Assembly: GCF_040676675.1 (NCBI RefSeq)
Contig: NZ_JBFAPK010000006.1
Span: 62,001-126,000, forward strand
Reading direction: 5' to 3'
DNA: 64,000 bases
Source: JBFAPK01 sp040676675
GTDB lineage: Bacteria; Actinomycetota; Actinomycetes; Mycobacteriales; Micromonosporaceae
Shown: positions 54,318 through 62,740 of the stretch, piece by piece
How positions within the stretch are numbered: position 1 is the first letter of the stretch
How the letters are laid out: the number at the start of each line of letters is the position of its first letter
The notes under the pieces: generated by a model
Told to the model about the DNA's origin: nothing
Seen by the model: the letters and a program-made list of their open reading frames with translations, nothing else
Database searches by the model: none
Made by a program: the position numbers and the translations under genes

Positions 54318-55273
54318 CCTACCTCCACGACGCCGGGCCGCAGCGTCCGGCCGGCGACCGGCGCTCGCTGCCGGTACCCGACGGTCTCGACGGCATGCGG
54401 CTCGACCAGGCCGTGTCCCGCCTCTTCGGGCTCTCCCGCACCGCCGCGGCGACGCTGGTCGAGGCCGGGGACGCGCTCGTCGACGGGCTGCCCCGGCCGA
54501 AGTCGGACAAGGTCTCAGCGGGCTCCTGGCTGGAGGTCACGCTGCCGGCACCGGTCGCCGCGCCGGCCGTGGTGCCGCAGGCGGTGCCCGGCCTGCGGGT
54601 GGTCTACGCCGACGACGACATCGTGGTGGTCGACAAGCCGGTGGGCGTGGCGGCCCACCCGAGCCCCGGCTGGACCGGCCCGACCGTGATCGGCGGGCTC
54701 GCGGCCATGGGCCACACCATCGCCACCAGCGGCGCCGCCGAACGGCAGGGCGTGGTGCACCGGCTCGACGTCGGTACGACGGGCCTGATGGTGGTGGCCA
54801 AGAGCGAGCAGGCGTACAGCGTCCTCAAGCGCGCGTTCAAGGCCCGCGAGGTGGACAAGCGCTACCACGCGGTGGTCCAGGGACACCTCGACCCACTGCG
54901 CGGGACCATCGACGCGCCGATCGACCGGCATCCGAGCCACGACTACCGGTGGGCCGTCGTCTCCGGCGGCAAGCCGAGCGTCACCCACTACGACACGGTG
55001 GAGGCCTTCCCGGCGGCGAGCCTCGTCGACGTCCGGCTGGAGACCGGGCGTACGCACCAGATCCGGGTGCACTTCTCCGCCCTGCGCCACCCCTGCGTGG
55101 GCGACCTGACGTACGGCGCCGACCCGACGCTCGCCGCCCGGCTCGGACTGGATCGCCAGTGGCTGCATGCCCGTGCGCTCAGTTTCCTACACCCCCGTAC
55201 GGCGGAAGAGGTTCGCTTCGTCAGCGACTACCCTGACGATTTGGAACATGCGCTCACCGTCCTGCGTGACTGA
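54314..55273 (+). CDS. 23S rRNA pseudouridine synthase, RluD family
   Basis: 319 residues. An S4 domain (DGMRLDQAVSRLFGLSRTAAA) is followed by the catalytic domain with Asp152 in HRLDVGTTGLMV, then VDKRYHAVVQG and ETGRTHQIRVHF. It makes pseudouridine in 23S rRNA. GTGA overlap with lspA indicates coupling. Confidence 0.93.
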   Translation: MTYLHDAGPQRPAGDRRSLPVPDGLDGMRLDQAVSRLFGLSRTAAATLVEAGDALVDGLPRPKSDKVSAGSWLEVTLPAPVAAPAVVPQAVPGLRVVYADDDIVVVDKPVGVAAHPSPGWTGPTVIGGLAAMGHTIATSGAAERQGVVHRLDVGTTGLMVVAKSEQAYSVLKRAFKAREVDKRYHAVVQGHLDPLRGTIDAPIDRHPSHDYRWAVVSGGKPSVTHYDTVEAFPAASLVDVRLETGRTHQIRVHFSALRHPCVGDLTYGADPTLAARLGLDRQWLHARALSFLHPRTAEEVRFVSDYPDDLEHALTVLRD

Positions 55274-55317
55274 CTGAGCGACGACCTACCGACCGCCCGA
55301 GCAGGGGAGTGCCGTAC

Positions 55318-56388
55318 GTGCGCGCCGGCGAGCTGTTGCAACAGTTGGACCAACGACTTCTGCCGCCGTTGGCCCGGGCGTTGACCCGGCTGGGACACGG
55401 GCCGGTGCGGTTGCGGGTGCTGACCGGCGCCGCGCTGGTCTCCTCGGTGGCCGTACTGGTGACCGCCGTCTGGGCGGCCGACCGCCGGCCGCAGGGCGAC
55501 CTCACGGTGGGGGACGTGACCCGGGTCGGCGTGCTCGAGGGCGAGTCCATCCCCGGCTACGTGCAGTCCAGCCGCAGCGAACTGGCCGCGATGGTGGCCG
55601 CGCCGCCGCTCGGGACCGACGGGGAGACCTACGCGCTGGTCACGCTCTCCGCGTACCTGGCGCCGGACCGGCTGGCACCGGTGCTGACCGGGGTCAGCGT
55701 CTCGGAGGTGTTCAGCCGGGTGCCGCTGCCCGACACGCAGACGCAGATCGTGCGTATTCCCGCCTTCCGGCTACCTGACGACGTGGTCGCCAACATGCTC
55801 CAGGTCGCCGAGCGCAAGGACCGGGAGGCGCGCGACTACCAGGAGCGCGGCGCCGCCCTGACCGGCGACGGCGACGAGGTGGACCGGCTGCGCGCGCTCT
55901 ACGACAGCGGGGCCCGGGTGGCCGAGGCCGAGGCGACCGCGTACCGGTCGCGCTGCTCCTGCCTCTACGCGGCCGTGGTGCGCGCCGCGCCGGCGGACCT
56001 GCAGCGGGTGGCCGGCCGCCCCGAGGTACGCGCGGTCGACCCGGCGCCCGAGGTGCAGCGGCTGGACCGGGCCGTCTTCTCGCCGCCCCTGCCGGAGCAG
56101 GACGACGTGGTGCGCCCGCCGGCCGACGGCGGGCTCTCCGGGCAGGAGGACGGAAAGAGCCTCGCCCCCGGCGAGCAGCCCCAGCCCGGGACCGACGAGC
56201 CGTCCCCCCCGGTCGCGCCGACCGCGAGCACGCCCGGACCGCCGGGCGGGCCCGGCACGCCCGAGCCCTCGGCCGGGCAGGACCAGCCGACCGCCGACCC
56301 GCCGCAGGAGACGCCGAGCGAGGCGGCGCCCCGGCCCGAATCCATCGGCGCGGATCCCACGCAGAGCCCGGAGACGGCGGTATCATGA
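55318..56388 (+). CDS. Single-span membrane protein of unknown function
   Basis: 356 residues. The N-terminus VRAGELLQQLDQRLLPPLAR is cytoplasmic, with one span (LTGAALVSSVAVLVTAVWA), and an extracytoplasmic domain of ~200 residues that includes RSRCSCLYAAVVRAAP; the tail is Pro/Gly-rich. GTG 55318 has GGGGAG at 55304-55309, which rules out GTG 55309. No family is recognised. It lies just before the ParA-like gene and the two may act together. Confidence 0.7.
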   Translation: MRAGELLQQLDQRLLPPLARALTRLGHGPVRLRVLTGAALVSSVAVLVTAVWAADRRPQGDLTVGDVTRVGVLEGESIPGYVQSSRSELAAMVAAPPLGTDGETYALVTLSAYLAPDRLAPVLTGVSVSEVFSRVPLPDTQTQIVRIPAFRLPDDVVANMLQVAERKDREARDYQERGAALTGDGDEVDRLRALYDSGARVAEAEATAYRSRCSCLYAAVVRAAPADLQRVAGRPEVRAVDPAPEVQRLDRAVFSPPLPEQDDVVRPPADGGLSGQEDGKSLAPGEQPQPGTDEPSPPVAPTASTPGPPGGPGTPEPSAGQDQPTADPPQETPSEAAPRPESIGADPTQSPETAVS

Positions 56389-56493
56389 TCGGCTGCGGTG
56401 GGCCGGCCGGGTGGCGGCCGGACGGATCCCGATGAGCGGGCATCCGTACCGCGGCGTGCGCGCTCCGGTGTGGCCCGAATAGGGTTTGCTTCG

Positions 56494-56499
56494 TAGCCT
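56494..56499 (+). promoter_or_regulatory. Possible -10 box (TAGCCT) of the ParA-like gene
   Basis: TAGCCT in the 148-base gap before the gene, about 38 bases from the start and followed by a normal ribosome-binding site. No convincing -35. Confidence 0.4.
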
Positions 56500-56536
56500 G
56501 TCAGGCGGGGATCGATGGCGCTGGGGAGGGCGAGCC

Positions 56537-58231
56537 GTGGACGGCACCGAGACCGGCTGGGGCCGGCCGGCGGAACCAGCACCGCGCTGGCGCGCGCTGC
56601 TCGACCGGGCGCGGCTCGGCGGCCGTACCACCGATCAGGAGGATCTGGAGGAGCGGCGGCCCGGCTCCGGCGGTGAGCCACCGCACCGGCAGCCGGGCGG
56701 CAACGGCTTCCCGGTCCGCGGCGGCCAGCCGGGGGAGCCGGGTTACGGCGGCGAGTCGGGTTACGGCGGCCAGCCCGGACCGAACGGCGCGGAGCCGGAG
56801 GGCGGGCCGCCCGTCCAGTCGCGCTGGGCCGCGCTGGAGACCGGCTACCAGCCCGATCCCGGACGCCCGCCCGCGCCCCGGTACGCCGCGCCCGGCACGC
56901 CCCGCTACGCCTGGCCGACGGAGCCGACCCCGCCCGCCGAGTCGCGGTACGTCCCGCCGGCGCCGGCCGCGCCGGTCTCGCCCGAGCAGCCGCAGTACCC
57001 CACCCGACCGGCCGACCCGCGCTACGCCGCGCCGGCCGATCCGCGCTACGGCGCCCAGCAACCGGCCGCCCCGGCGGATCCGCGCTACCCGGGCCCGCCC
57101 GCGACGCCCGTCGCGCCGGCCGACCCGCGCTACCCCGGGCCGGCGGCCGACCCGCGCTATCCGGCCACGCCCGGGACGCCCGACGCCCGCTACGCCGCCG
57201 CGGCCCCGCCGGCCGCCCCGCCCGCGACCGCGCCGGCCGGTGCGGCGGACGCCCGCTACGCCGCCGCGGCCGTTCCTCCGGTGGCCCCGGCCGCGGGCGA
57301 GTCCCGGTACGCCGCGCTGGATCCCGGCTACCGGCCCGAGCCGGCGGCCTACGTGCCGCCGCCGCGCAACCCGCTGGAGGGCGGCCGGCGTGGGCGCGGC
57401 TGGCGGCCGAACCGGCCGGACCCGGAGATCGAACGGGCCGTCAACGTGCTCCGCCGCGACCTCGGCACCTCACGGGTGGTCGCCTTCGCGAACCCGAAGG
57501 GTGGCGTGCACAAGACCACCGCGACGGTGCTCGGCGCGGCCACCATCGGCAGCGTGCGCGGCCGGGGGGTGCTGGCCTGGGACGACAACGAACTGCGCGG
57601 CACGCTCGGCCTGCGCGCCGGCAGCGCCCGGCACGCCCGTACGATCAAGCACCTCATCGCCGACCTGGACGACATCGAGGCGCGCCACGGCGCGGACCTG
57701 ACCGGCCGGCTCGACGACTACCTGCGGCACGCCTCCGACGGGTCGTACGACGTGCTGGCCGGGGAGGAGAGCCCCCGCTTCGCCCAGCGCCTCGACGAGC
57801 AGACCGTGCGCCGCGTGCTCGAACTGCTCCGTCGGACCCACGACGTCATCTGCGTGGACACCGGCAACAACGTGGAGAGCGTCAACTGGCAGACCGTGCT
57901 ACGGGCGGCCGACCAGCTCGTGATCACCACGGTGCCGCGCGAGGACGCCGCGTTCACCGCCGACTGGATGCTCGACCTGCTGCACGACATCGGCATGAGC
58001 GAGCTGGCCGAGAACGCGGTCACCCTGCTCTCCTGCCCCACCCCGGGACGCTCGCCGCTCCTGGGCGACCTGGAGAAGCACTTCGCCACCCGGACGCGGG
58101 CCGTCGCCGTGGTCCCGTACGACCCGGCGCTGGAGACCGGGTCGTCGATCGAGTACGGCCTGCTCCAGGACGAGACGCGGCAGGCGTGGCTGCGGGCGGT
58201 GTCGATGATGGTGGAGCCGTTCGCGCGCTGA
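56537..58231 (+). CDS. ParA/MinD-like ATPase with long Pro/Tyr-rich N-terminus
   Basis: 564 residues. Residues ~25-290 are disordered, with about ten RY-containing repeats of the PADPRYP/PDARYAA type. The C-terminal ~265 residues are a SIMIBI ATPase: deviant Walker A KGGVHKTT at 321-328, then VLAWDDNELRGTLGLR and VICVDTGNNVESVNW. Similar proteins with Pro-rich N-termini occur in actinobacterial secretion or partition systems, for example EspI-like. No ParB or ESX gene is adjacent. GTG start has GGGGAGGG upstream. Confidence 0.8.
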   Translation: MDGTETGWGRPAEPAPRWRALLDRARLGGRTTDQEDLEERRPGSGGEPPHRQPGGNGFPVRGGQPGEPGYGGESGYGGQPGPNGAEPEGGPPVQSRWAALETGYQPDPGRPPAPRYAAPGTPRYAWPTEPTPPAESRYVPPAPAAPVSPEQPQYPTRPADPRYAAPADPRYGAQQPAAPADPRYPGPPATPVAPADPRYPGPAADPRYPATPGTPDARYAAAAPPAAPPATAPAGAADARYAAAAVPPVAPAAGESRYAALDPGYRPEPAAYVPPPRNPLEGGRRGRGWRPNRPDPEIERAVNVLRRDLGTSRVVAFANPKGGVHKTTATVLGAATIGSVRGRGVLAWDDNELRGTLGLRAGSARHARTIKHLIADLDDIEARHGADLTGRLDDYLRHASDGSYDVLAGEESPRFAQRLDEQTVRRVLELLRRTHDVICVDTGNNVESVNWQTVLRAADQLVITTVPREDAAFTADWMLDLLHDIGMSELAENAVTLLSCPTPGRSPLLGDLEKHFATRTRAVAVVPYDPALETGSSIEYGLLQDETRQAWLRAVSMMVEPFAR

Positions 58232-58266
58232 CGTCGTCTCTATCGGCCGTCGCGGGTTGCGGTTCT

Positions 58267-58337
58267 GGGTGGGGCCCGCCGTACCCCGCGAAGCCCGTCA
58301 GGCTTGATGTCTTCGCGGGGTACGGAGGGCCCCACCC
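58267..58337. terminator. Large hairpin between convergent genes
   Basis: An outer stem of 11 bp (GGGTGGGGCCC, 58267-58277, with 58327-58337) and an inner stem of 13 bp (GTACCCCGCGAAG, 58281-58293, with 58311-58323) are separated by a 3x3 internal loop. The 17-base loop is at 58294-58310. It ends the ParA-like gene and probably the opposing gene as well. Confidence 0.75.
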
Positions 58338-58410
58338 CTCGGGGTGCCGGACCCGTCCGTCGGTCGCCGCCGTCGCCGGGCCGGTCTGCGGGCGGCTCAG
58401 GGGCGCTCGG

Positions 58411-59634
58411 TCAGGGGAGGGTGGAGAGCGGGAGGGCGAAGATGGTGCGTTGGTTGGGCCACTCGGTCTGCGACCAGACCAGCCCGGTGCTGTACCAGTA
58501 GGTGAGCGCCTCCGGGTGCAGCGCCCAGCACATGTTCGGCGAGGTGCCGGGGTTCGTGCAGGTCGCCGACACCCCGGCCGCGCCCGGGGTCAACCGCCAG
58601 AGCTGCCCGGGATAGCTGGCCGAGCTGTGCGCCACGTACCAGCGGCCGTTGTACGACAGCACGCCCTGGGCGTTGGCGACCCCGCTGGCGTACGCCTCGT
58701 TCGCGGCCGTGGCGGGCAGGTAGTCCGCGGCGAACGGGTACCGGAACAGCCGGCTGCCCTGCCCGTCGGCGAAGTACTCGGACGCGACGAGGCTGTCCGG
58801 GCTGGTGCTGCGGTCCAGCGAGATCGAGGAGAAGCAGGGCGTGCCGGTGTTGGTCGCCATGCTGCACGTACCGGCGGCGTAGCTGTAGTAACCGATCTGC
58901 GGCAGCACGTACTGGTAGCCGTAGGCGGCCCAGCCCTTGCTCGTCCGGCCGATCGTCGCCGCGTTGTCGGTGGTTTCGAGGATGTGGGACATGCTGAAGA
59001 CCCGGATCGCCGTGCTCGTGTTGCCGACGGCGGTGACCAGCAGCTTGTCGCCGTACCAGATCATGCCGCCGAGGTGCGCCTTCGCGGCCGAGAAGGTGCT
59101 GCCGGTCGAGTTCGGCGCCACCAGGTACGCCCACCGGTAGCGGGCGGCGGACGGGTTGTTGTAGTCGATGAAGGCGATTCGGGCGTCGTTGTGCCGGCCG
59201 TCGTCCACCGTGTACTGCCACCCGGAGATGAGCAGCTGGTTCGCGCCCCAGGCGCCGTCGTCGTCGGCGTCGCCCGAGCTGGTGATGCCCTGCGGGTTCC
59301 AGCTCGCGACGGCGGTGTCGCTGTCGTCCCAGCAGAGCTTGGTGGTGGCGGCCGGCGCGATCGGCAGCGCCGCGTTCTCGGTGGCGTCGCAGGTCTTCAT
59401 CGTGTGGTTGGCGTCGCCGAGGATCGTCGCCACCCCCACGTTCGGCAGCGCGGCGTCGAGCGCGCTGATGGCGGCGCTCGGGGTCGGGTGCCAGACCAGC
59501 CCGTACCGCGAGGCGTCGAGGGCGGTGAGCGGGTCGGCGTAGGCGGCGAGCGCCGGGCCGGCCGGCGCGACGGCGGTGGCGGCGAGGGCCAGTACCCCGG
59601 CCGTGGCGGCGTGGACGAATCTTCTCAGCTTCAC
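58411..59634 (-). CDS. Secreted protein of unknown function
   Basis: 407 residues with a Sec signal (FVHAATAGVLALAATAVAPAG...ALA). The mature protein is rich in aromatic residues and repeated strand-like segments (NQLLISGWQYTVDDGRHND, LGGMIWYGDKLLVTAVG, GVLSYNGRWYVAHSS, PGQLWRLTPGAAGV), suggesting a beta-propeller. It has several Cys that may form disulfides. No catalytic motif is recognised. Confidence 0.8.
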   Translation of the reverse strand: MKLRRFVHAATAGVLALAATAVAPAGPALAAYADPLTALDASRYGLVWHPTPSAAISALDAALPNVGVATILGDANHTMKTCDATENAALPIAPAATTKLCWDDSDTAVASWNPQGITSSGDADDDGAWGANQLLISGWQYTVDDGRHNDARIAFIDYNNPSAARYRWAYLVAPNSTGSTFSAAKAHLGGMIWYGDKLLVTAVGNTSTAIRVFSMSHILETTDNAATIGRTSKGWAAYGYQYVLPQIGYYSYAAGTCSMATNTGTPCFSSISLDRSTSPDSLVASEYFADGQGSRLFRYPFAADYLPATAANEAYASGVANAQGVLSYNGRWYVAHSSASYPGQLWRLTPGAAGVSATCTNPGTSPNMCWALHPEALTYWYSTGLVWSQTEWPNQRTIFALPLSTLP

Positions 59635-59797
59635 GTGGCCTCCCCGTGGTGCGCCCGTCCCCGCTGGTGGGCGCGGTATGGAGCACGTTAACCGAGCATG
59701 TCAACTTCCTTCAATATCTATGTCTATTGGGGAAACTTTCGCCATGGGTGGGGTGGCCGCGGCGGGGGCGGGGACGCGGGTGGATGTCCGGGTCTCG

Positions 59798-59803
59798 CAT
59801 ACT
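59798..59803 (+). promoter_or_regulatory. Possible leaderless -10 box (CATACT)
   Basis: CATACT lies six bases before GTG 59810. It matches the last five positions of TATACT and supports GTG 59810 over earlier in-frame codons, which overlap the upstream region of the neighbouring secreted-protein gene. Confidence 0.4.
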
Positions 59804-59809
59804 GCCGGG

Positions 59810-60754
59810 GTGACGGTACAGCTGCGACGGTGGTGGACGCTGGACGACGTCGAGGCCGGAGCCCTGGCCGCCTCGATCGCCGAGCGCGTGGGCGCGACCC
59901 TGGTCGGCGTCGCGCCGCACGAGTACGCGGGCCGGCCCGGCCGCACGGCGCTCTTCGAGCTGCGGGGACGGCGGTACGCGTTCGTGCCGGGCGCCGAGGC
60001 CGGCCTCGGCTACGACGGGACCCGGTTCGTCCCCACGCCGGAACAGCGGGAGAGCTTCGCCGTCGCCGCCGACGAGTACGGCCTCCAGTCCGGTCTCCAG
60101 GAGTTCGTCGACTCGATGACCTCGCCGCCGCGCACCGCCGAGGTCCCGCCGATGCTCGTCTCGGTGGAGGCGGTGGACGCCGCCGAGACGCCGGTGCCGC
60201 CGGACCACCCGCACATCACCGAGCTGCTCGCGAAGATGCGCGGCACCCTGCGCGACCATCCGCAGCCGCCGGAGATCACCTGGTACCAGCAGGCCCGGGT
60301 GGTGCTCGGCCACGACTGGACGGTACGCGCCGCCTGGCTGATCGAGGTGCCCACGTACGGGGCGGCGGTGGAGCGCCTCGCGGCGGCCGGCCAGCGGCTG
60401 CTCACCCCGGACGAGTGGGAGTACGCCTGCGGTGCGGGCGCCGCCACGCTCTTCCGCTGGGGCGACGACTCGCCGCCGGACGACCCGTACTCGTCCGCCA
60501 CCGGCCCGCACCGGCTGCCCAACGCGTTCGGGCTGGAGATCGGCCAGGATCCGTACCGGGACGAACGGACCGCCGACCCCGAGGTGGTCTGCGGTGGCGA
60601 CGGCGGCGGCATGCTCTGCGGCGGTGCCGGCGGCTTCCTGAGCTGGCTCACCCTGGCCACGGCCTACCGGGACGTCGAGCACGGGCGCTGGGCGCACGAG
60701 CGCGACGGTGACGCGTCGGGCCTGCTGCTGCGGCCGGTGATCCCACTCGACTGA
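59810..60754 (+). CDS. Formylglycine-generating-enzyme-like (SUMF1-fold) protein
   Basis: 314 residues. Near residues 195-215 it has RLLTPDEWEYACGAGAATLFRWGDD, the typical FGE/PvdO/EgtB-type segment (xLPTEAEWEYA...xWGD). The rest is divergent: a ~130-residue N-terminal part with no match and a short C-terminal end (GAGGFLSWLTLATAYRDVE). The active-site Cys pair of true formylglycine enzymes cannot be confirmed. It is cytoplasmic and no sulfatase lies nearby, so it is probably not a classic sulfatase activator. Confidence 0.6.
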   Translation: MTVQLRRWWTLDDVEAGALAASIAERVGATLVGVAPHEYAGRPGRTALFELRGRRYAFVPGAEAGLGYDGTRFVPTPEQRESFAVAADEYGLQSGLQEFVDSMTSPPRTAEVPPMLVSVEAVDAAETPVPPDHPHITELLAKMRGTLRDHPQPPEITWYQQARVVLGHDWTVRAAWLIEVPTYGAAVERLAAAGQRLLTPDEWEYACGAGAATLFRWGDDSPPDDPYSSATGPHRLPNAFGLEIGQDPYRDERTADPEVVCGGDGGGMLCGGAGGFLSWLTLATAYRDVEHGRWAHERDGDASGLLLRPVIPLD

Positions 60755-60774
60755 CCCGCCGCGCAACCGGCGGC

Positions 60775-60838
60775 GGTCGGTCCGGGCCGCGTCGGGCCGG
60801 GGCTGCGGTCGGTCCGGGCCGCGTCGGGCCGGGGCTGC
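60775..60838. repeat. Two perfect tandem 32-base repeats
   Basis: Copies at 60775-60806 and 60807-60838, each starting GGTCGGTCCGGGCC. They lie between convergent genes and may be part of a terminator or a slippage product. Confidence 0.85.
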
Positions 60839-60898
60839 GGACGGTCGGCGGTTAACGCGGGTGGTCGGTCGAGGTGACCCTCGGCGGGCGGCCCGGGC

Positions 60899-61132
60899 TT
60901 ACGGTGCGCGCAGGGCGGCGGCCCGTACCAGGGTCTCGATCCGGCCGAGCGGCATGCCGTCGCGGCCGAGCTGCTGCCCCCGGACCCACACCCACTCGCC
61001 GTCGCACGGCTCGGTGTGGTCGGGAAGGACGGACTCGACCCGGACGAAGAGGGCGCAGACGCCGTTGCGCCACTGCTCCTTCGACAGTTGCACGATCGTG
61101 CCGGCCGGCACGTCGGGCGGTGGAACGCTCAT
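60899..61132 (-). CDS. Small conserved-looking protein of unknown function
   Basis: 77 residues, starting MSVPPPDVPAGTIVQLSKEQ and containing LFVRVESVLPD and GEWVWVRGQQLGRDG. GGGAGGT lies immediately before ATG 61132. The composition is normal for a folded protein (several Trp, mixed charges). No family is recognised. Confidence 0.7.
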   Translation of the reverse strand: MSVPPPDVPAGTIVQLSKEQWRNGVCALFVRVESVLPDHTEPCDGEWVWVRGQQLGRDGMPLGRIETLVRAAALRAP

Positions 61133-61268
61133 ACCTCCCGTCCCTCCCTTCCCTTTCTCGTGGACATCCGGTCGGCCCGCGGCTGGGCGCGACCGGGCGG
61201 CCGGGCGCGGCGCAGCAGGAGGCCCCGGCGCCGCCCGGCTCCCGCCCCTGCCAATTCTGGAGGTTCCG

Positions 61269-61490
61269 GTGTCGGCATGGCGCCACGAAGAGCGTCGTAT
61301 AGGCGACTCTGGGCAGCACTGGCGCGGCGGGGTCGGGCGTGCTGCGGACTCGGGGCCGGACGCGCTGTGGGCGCCGGCGCGGCCCCGTCCGTCGGTTGCC
61401 GGCCCCGCCGCGTGGCCACCGGAGGCAGGGAGCGGTTCGACCGATCCGGCGCTCACGGCGACCGCCGCGCCTGAGAGGATCAGCGGGTGA
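61269..61490 (+). CDS. Small protein of unknown function, coupled to DUF2567
   Basis: 73 residues, starting VSAWRHEERRIGDSGQHWRG. GGAGG at 61259-61263 is five bases from GTG 61269, an excellent ribosome-binding site, and the stop overlaps the next gene's GTG (GTGA). The C-terminal half is Pro/Ala-rich. No family is recognised. Start signals and coupling are the main support. Confidence 0.55.
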   Translation: MSAWRHEERRIGDSGQHWRGGVGRAADSGPDALWAPARPRPSVAGPAAWPPEAGSGSTDPALTATAAPERISG

Positions 61491-62740
61491 GTCCGGCAAA
61501 CCCCGATTCCCAGCCGCACGGCGACGAGGGCGAGACCGGCGACGGCGACGCCGGTCGGCCGGCGGCCTCCGCCCCGTCCCGCCCCGAGCCGCAGCCGCAG
61601 TACCCCGCACAGACGTGGCCGCCGCCCTATCCCGGGTACCCGGCCACCCCGGCCGCGCGGCGACGGCCCGGCCGCGCCCTGCTCACCGGGGCCGCCGTGG
61701 TGCTCGCGCTCGTCGTGCTCGGGGCGCCGCTCGGGCTGCTCTGGACCGCGCTCGCGCCGGCGGTACCGGTGATCAAGGTCGATGGCGGGGTGCAGCCCGT
61801 CCAGCCGCAGCCCGAGGAGCTGATCGCGGCCGACGGCTGGTTCAGCCTGCTCGGCCTCGGGTTCGGGGTGCTCGCCGCGATCGTGGTCTGGCTGGTGGTG
61901 CGCCGGTACCGTGGCCCGATCGGGCTGATCGCGGTCGGTCTCGGTGGGCTCGGCGCGGCCGTCGTGGCGTGGCGGGTCGGCCGGTTGGTCGGCCTCGACA
62001 CCTACCGGCACCTGCTGGCCTCCGCGCCGGTCGACACCGCCTTCACCAAGCCGCCGGACCTGCGCGCCGGCCGCTTCGAGTGGCTGTACGGCTTCATCCC
62101 CACGCTCCAGGGCGATCTGCTGCTGCCCGCGTTCGGCGCGATCGTGACGTACACGCTGCTGGCCGGCTGGTCCCGCTGGCCGTCGCTGCGTCCGGAGCCC
62201 GCGCCGGACGCCGACTGGGTGATGGCGCTGCCGACACCGGGCGGCGGCCTCCCGGTCGGAGCCGCCGGCCCCGCGACGGCGGCCCCCGCCGCGGTGACGA
62301 CGGATTCCGGCCCGGTGACGACGAATCCCGGCCCGGTGACGACGGATTCCGGCCCGGTGCAGGCGGATCCCGGCCCGCCCACGGCGGGACCGGACGGGCC
62401 GGCGCCGGCGGGTCCTGCCGTGGAGGCCGCGGGACCGGACGGGCCGGCGGCAGAACCGGACGGGCGGGCGGCAGACCCGGACGGGCCGGCGACGGCGAGG
62501 CCGGTCGCGGGGACCGCGGGGCCGGACGGGCCGGCGACGGCCGACGGCGGCGACGCCGGGGCGGGCGCGGGAGAGCCGGCCACACCCGGCCCGGCCGGTT
62601 CGGGCCCGGCTGGTTCGGGCCCGGCTGGTTCGGGCCCGGCTAGTTCGGGCCCGGCTAGTTCGGGCTCGGCGGAACGGCCAGCTCCGTCAGCGGCACCGGC
62701 ACCGCCCGGACCTGACGCAGCAGCGTCGCCTCGCGACTGA
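61487..62740 (+). CDS. DUF2567 family membrane protein
   Basis: 417 residues. A Pro-rich N-terminus (~65 residues) is followed by four spans (ALLTGAAVVLALVVLGAPLG, LLGLGFGVLAAIVVWLVV, LIAVGLGGLGAAVVAW, LLLPAFGAIVTYTLLAG), with FEWLYGFIPTLQGDLLLPAF typical of DUF2567. The last ~180 residues are low-complexity, including tandem repeats. The 3' end overlaps the LON-domain gene on the other strand by 86 bases. Function unknown. Confidence 0.8.
   Translation: MSPANPDSQPHGDEGETGDGDAGRPAASAPSRPEPQPQYPAQTWPPPYPGYPATPAARRRPGRALLTGAAVVLALVVLGAPLGLLWTALAPAVPVIKVDGGVQPVQPQPEELIAADGWFSLLGLGFGVLAAIVVWLVVRRYRGPIGLIAVGLGGLGAAVVAWRVGRLVGLDTYRHLLASAPVDTAFTKPPDLRAGRFEWLYGFIPTLQGDLLLPAFGAIVTYTLLAGWSRWPSLRPEPAPDADWVMALPTPGGGLPVGAAGPATAAPAAVTTDSGPVTTNPGPVTTDSGPVQADPGPPTAGPDGPAPAGPAVEAAGPDGPAAEPDGRAADPDGPATARPVAGTAGPDGPATADGGDAGAGAGEPATPGPAGSGPAGSGPAGSGPASSGPASSGSAERPAPSAAPAPPGPDAAASPRD
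62295..62378 (+). repeat. Tandem 21-base coding repeats in DUF2567
   Basis: Four units of the type GTGACGACGGATTCCGGCCC encode TTDSGPV, TTNPGPV, TTDSGPV and QADPGPP. They vary by single substitutions and lie in the disordered tail. Confidence 0.75.
62597..62671. repeat. Five tandem 15-base repeats at the DUF2567/LON overlap
   Basis: Units GGTTCGGGCCCGGCT at 62597, 62612 and 62627, then AGTTCGGGCCCGGCT at 62642 and a variant at 62657. On the plus strand they encode GSGPA/SSGPA; the minus-strand stop of the LON-domain gene (62655-62657) falls inside them. Confidence 0.88.

Noticed and set aside
61129..61419. 96-codon minus-strand ORF ending on the ATG of the 77-residue gene
   Set aside because: The ATGA overlap is tempting, but the peptide is Arg/Ala/Pro noise and lies antisense to the better-supported 73-residue gene.
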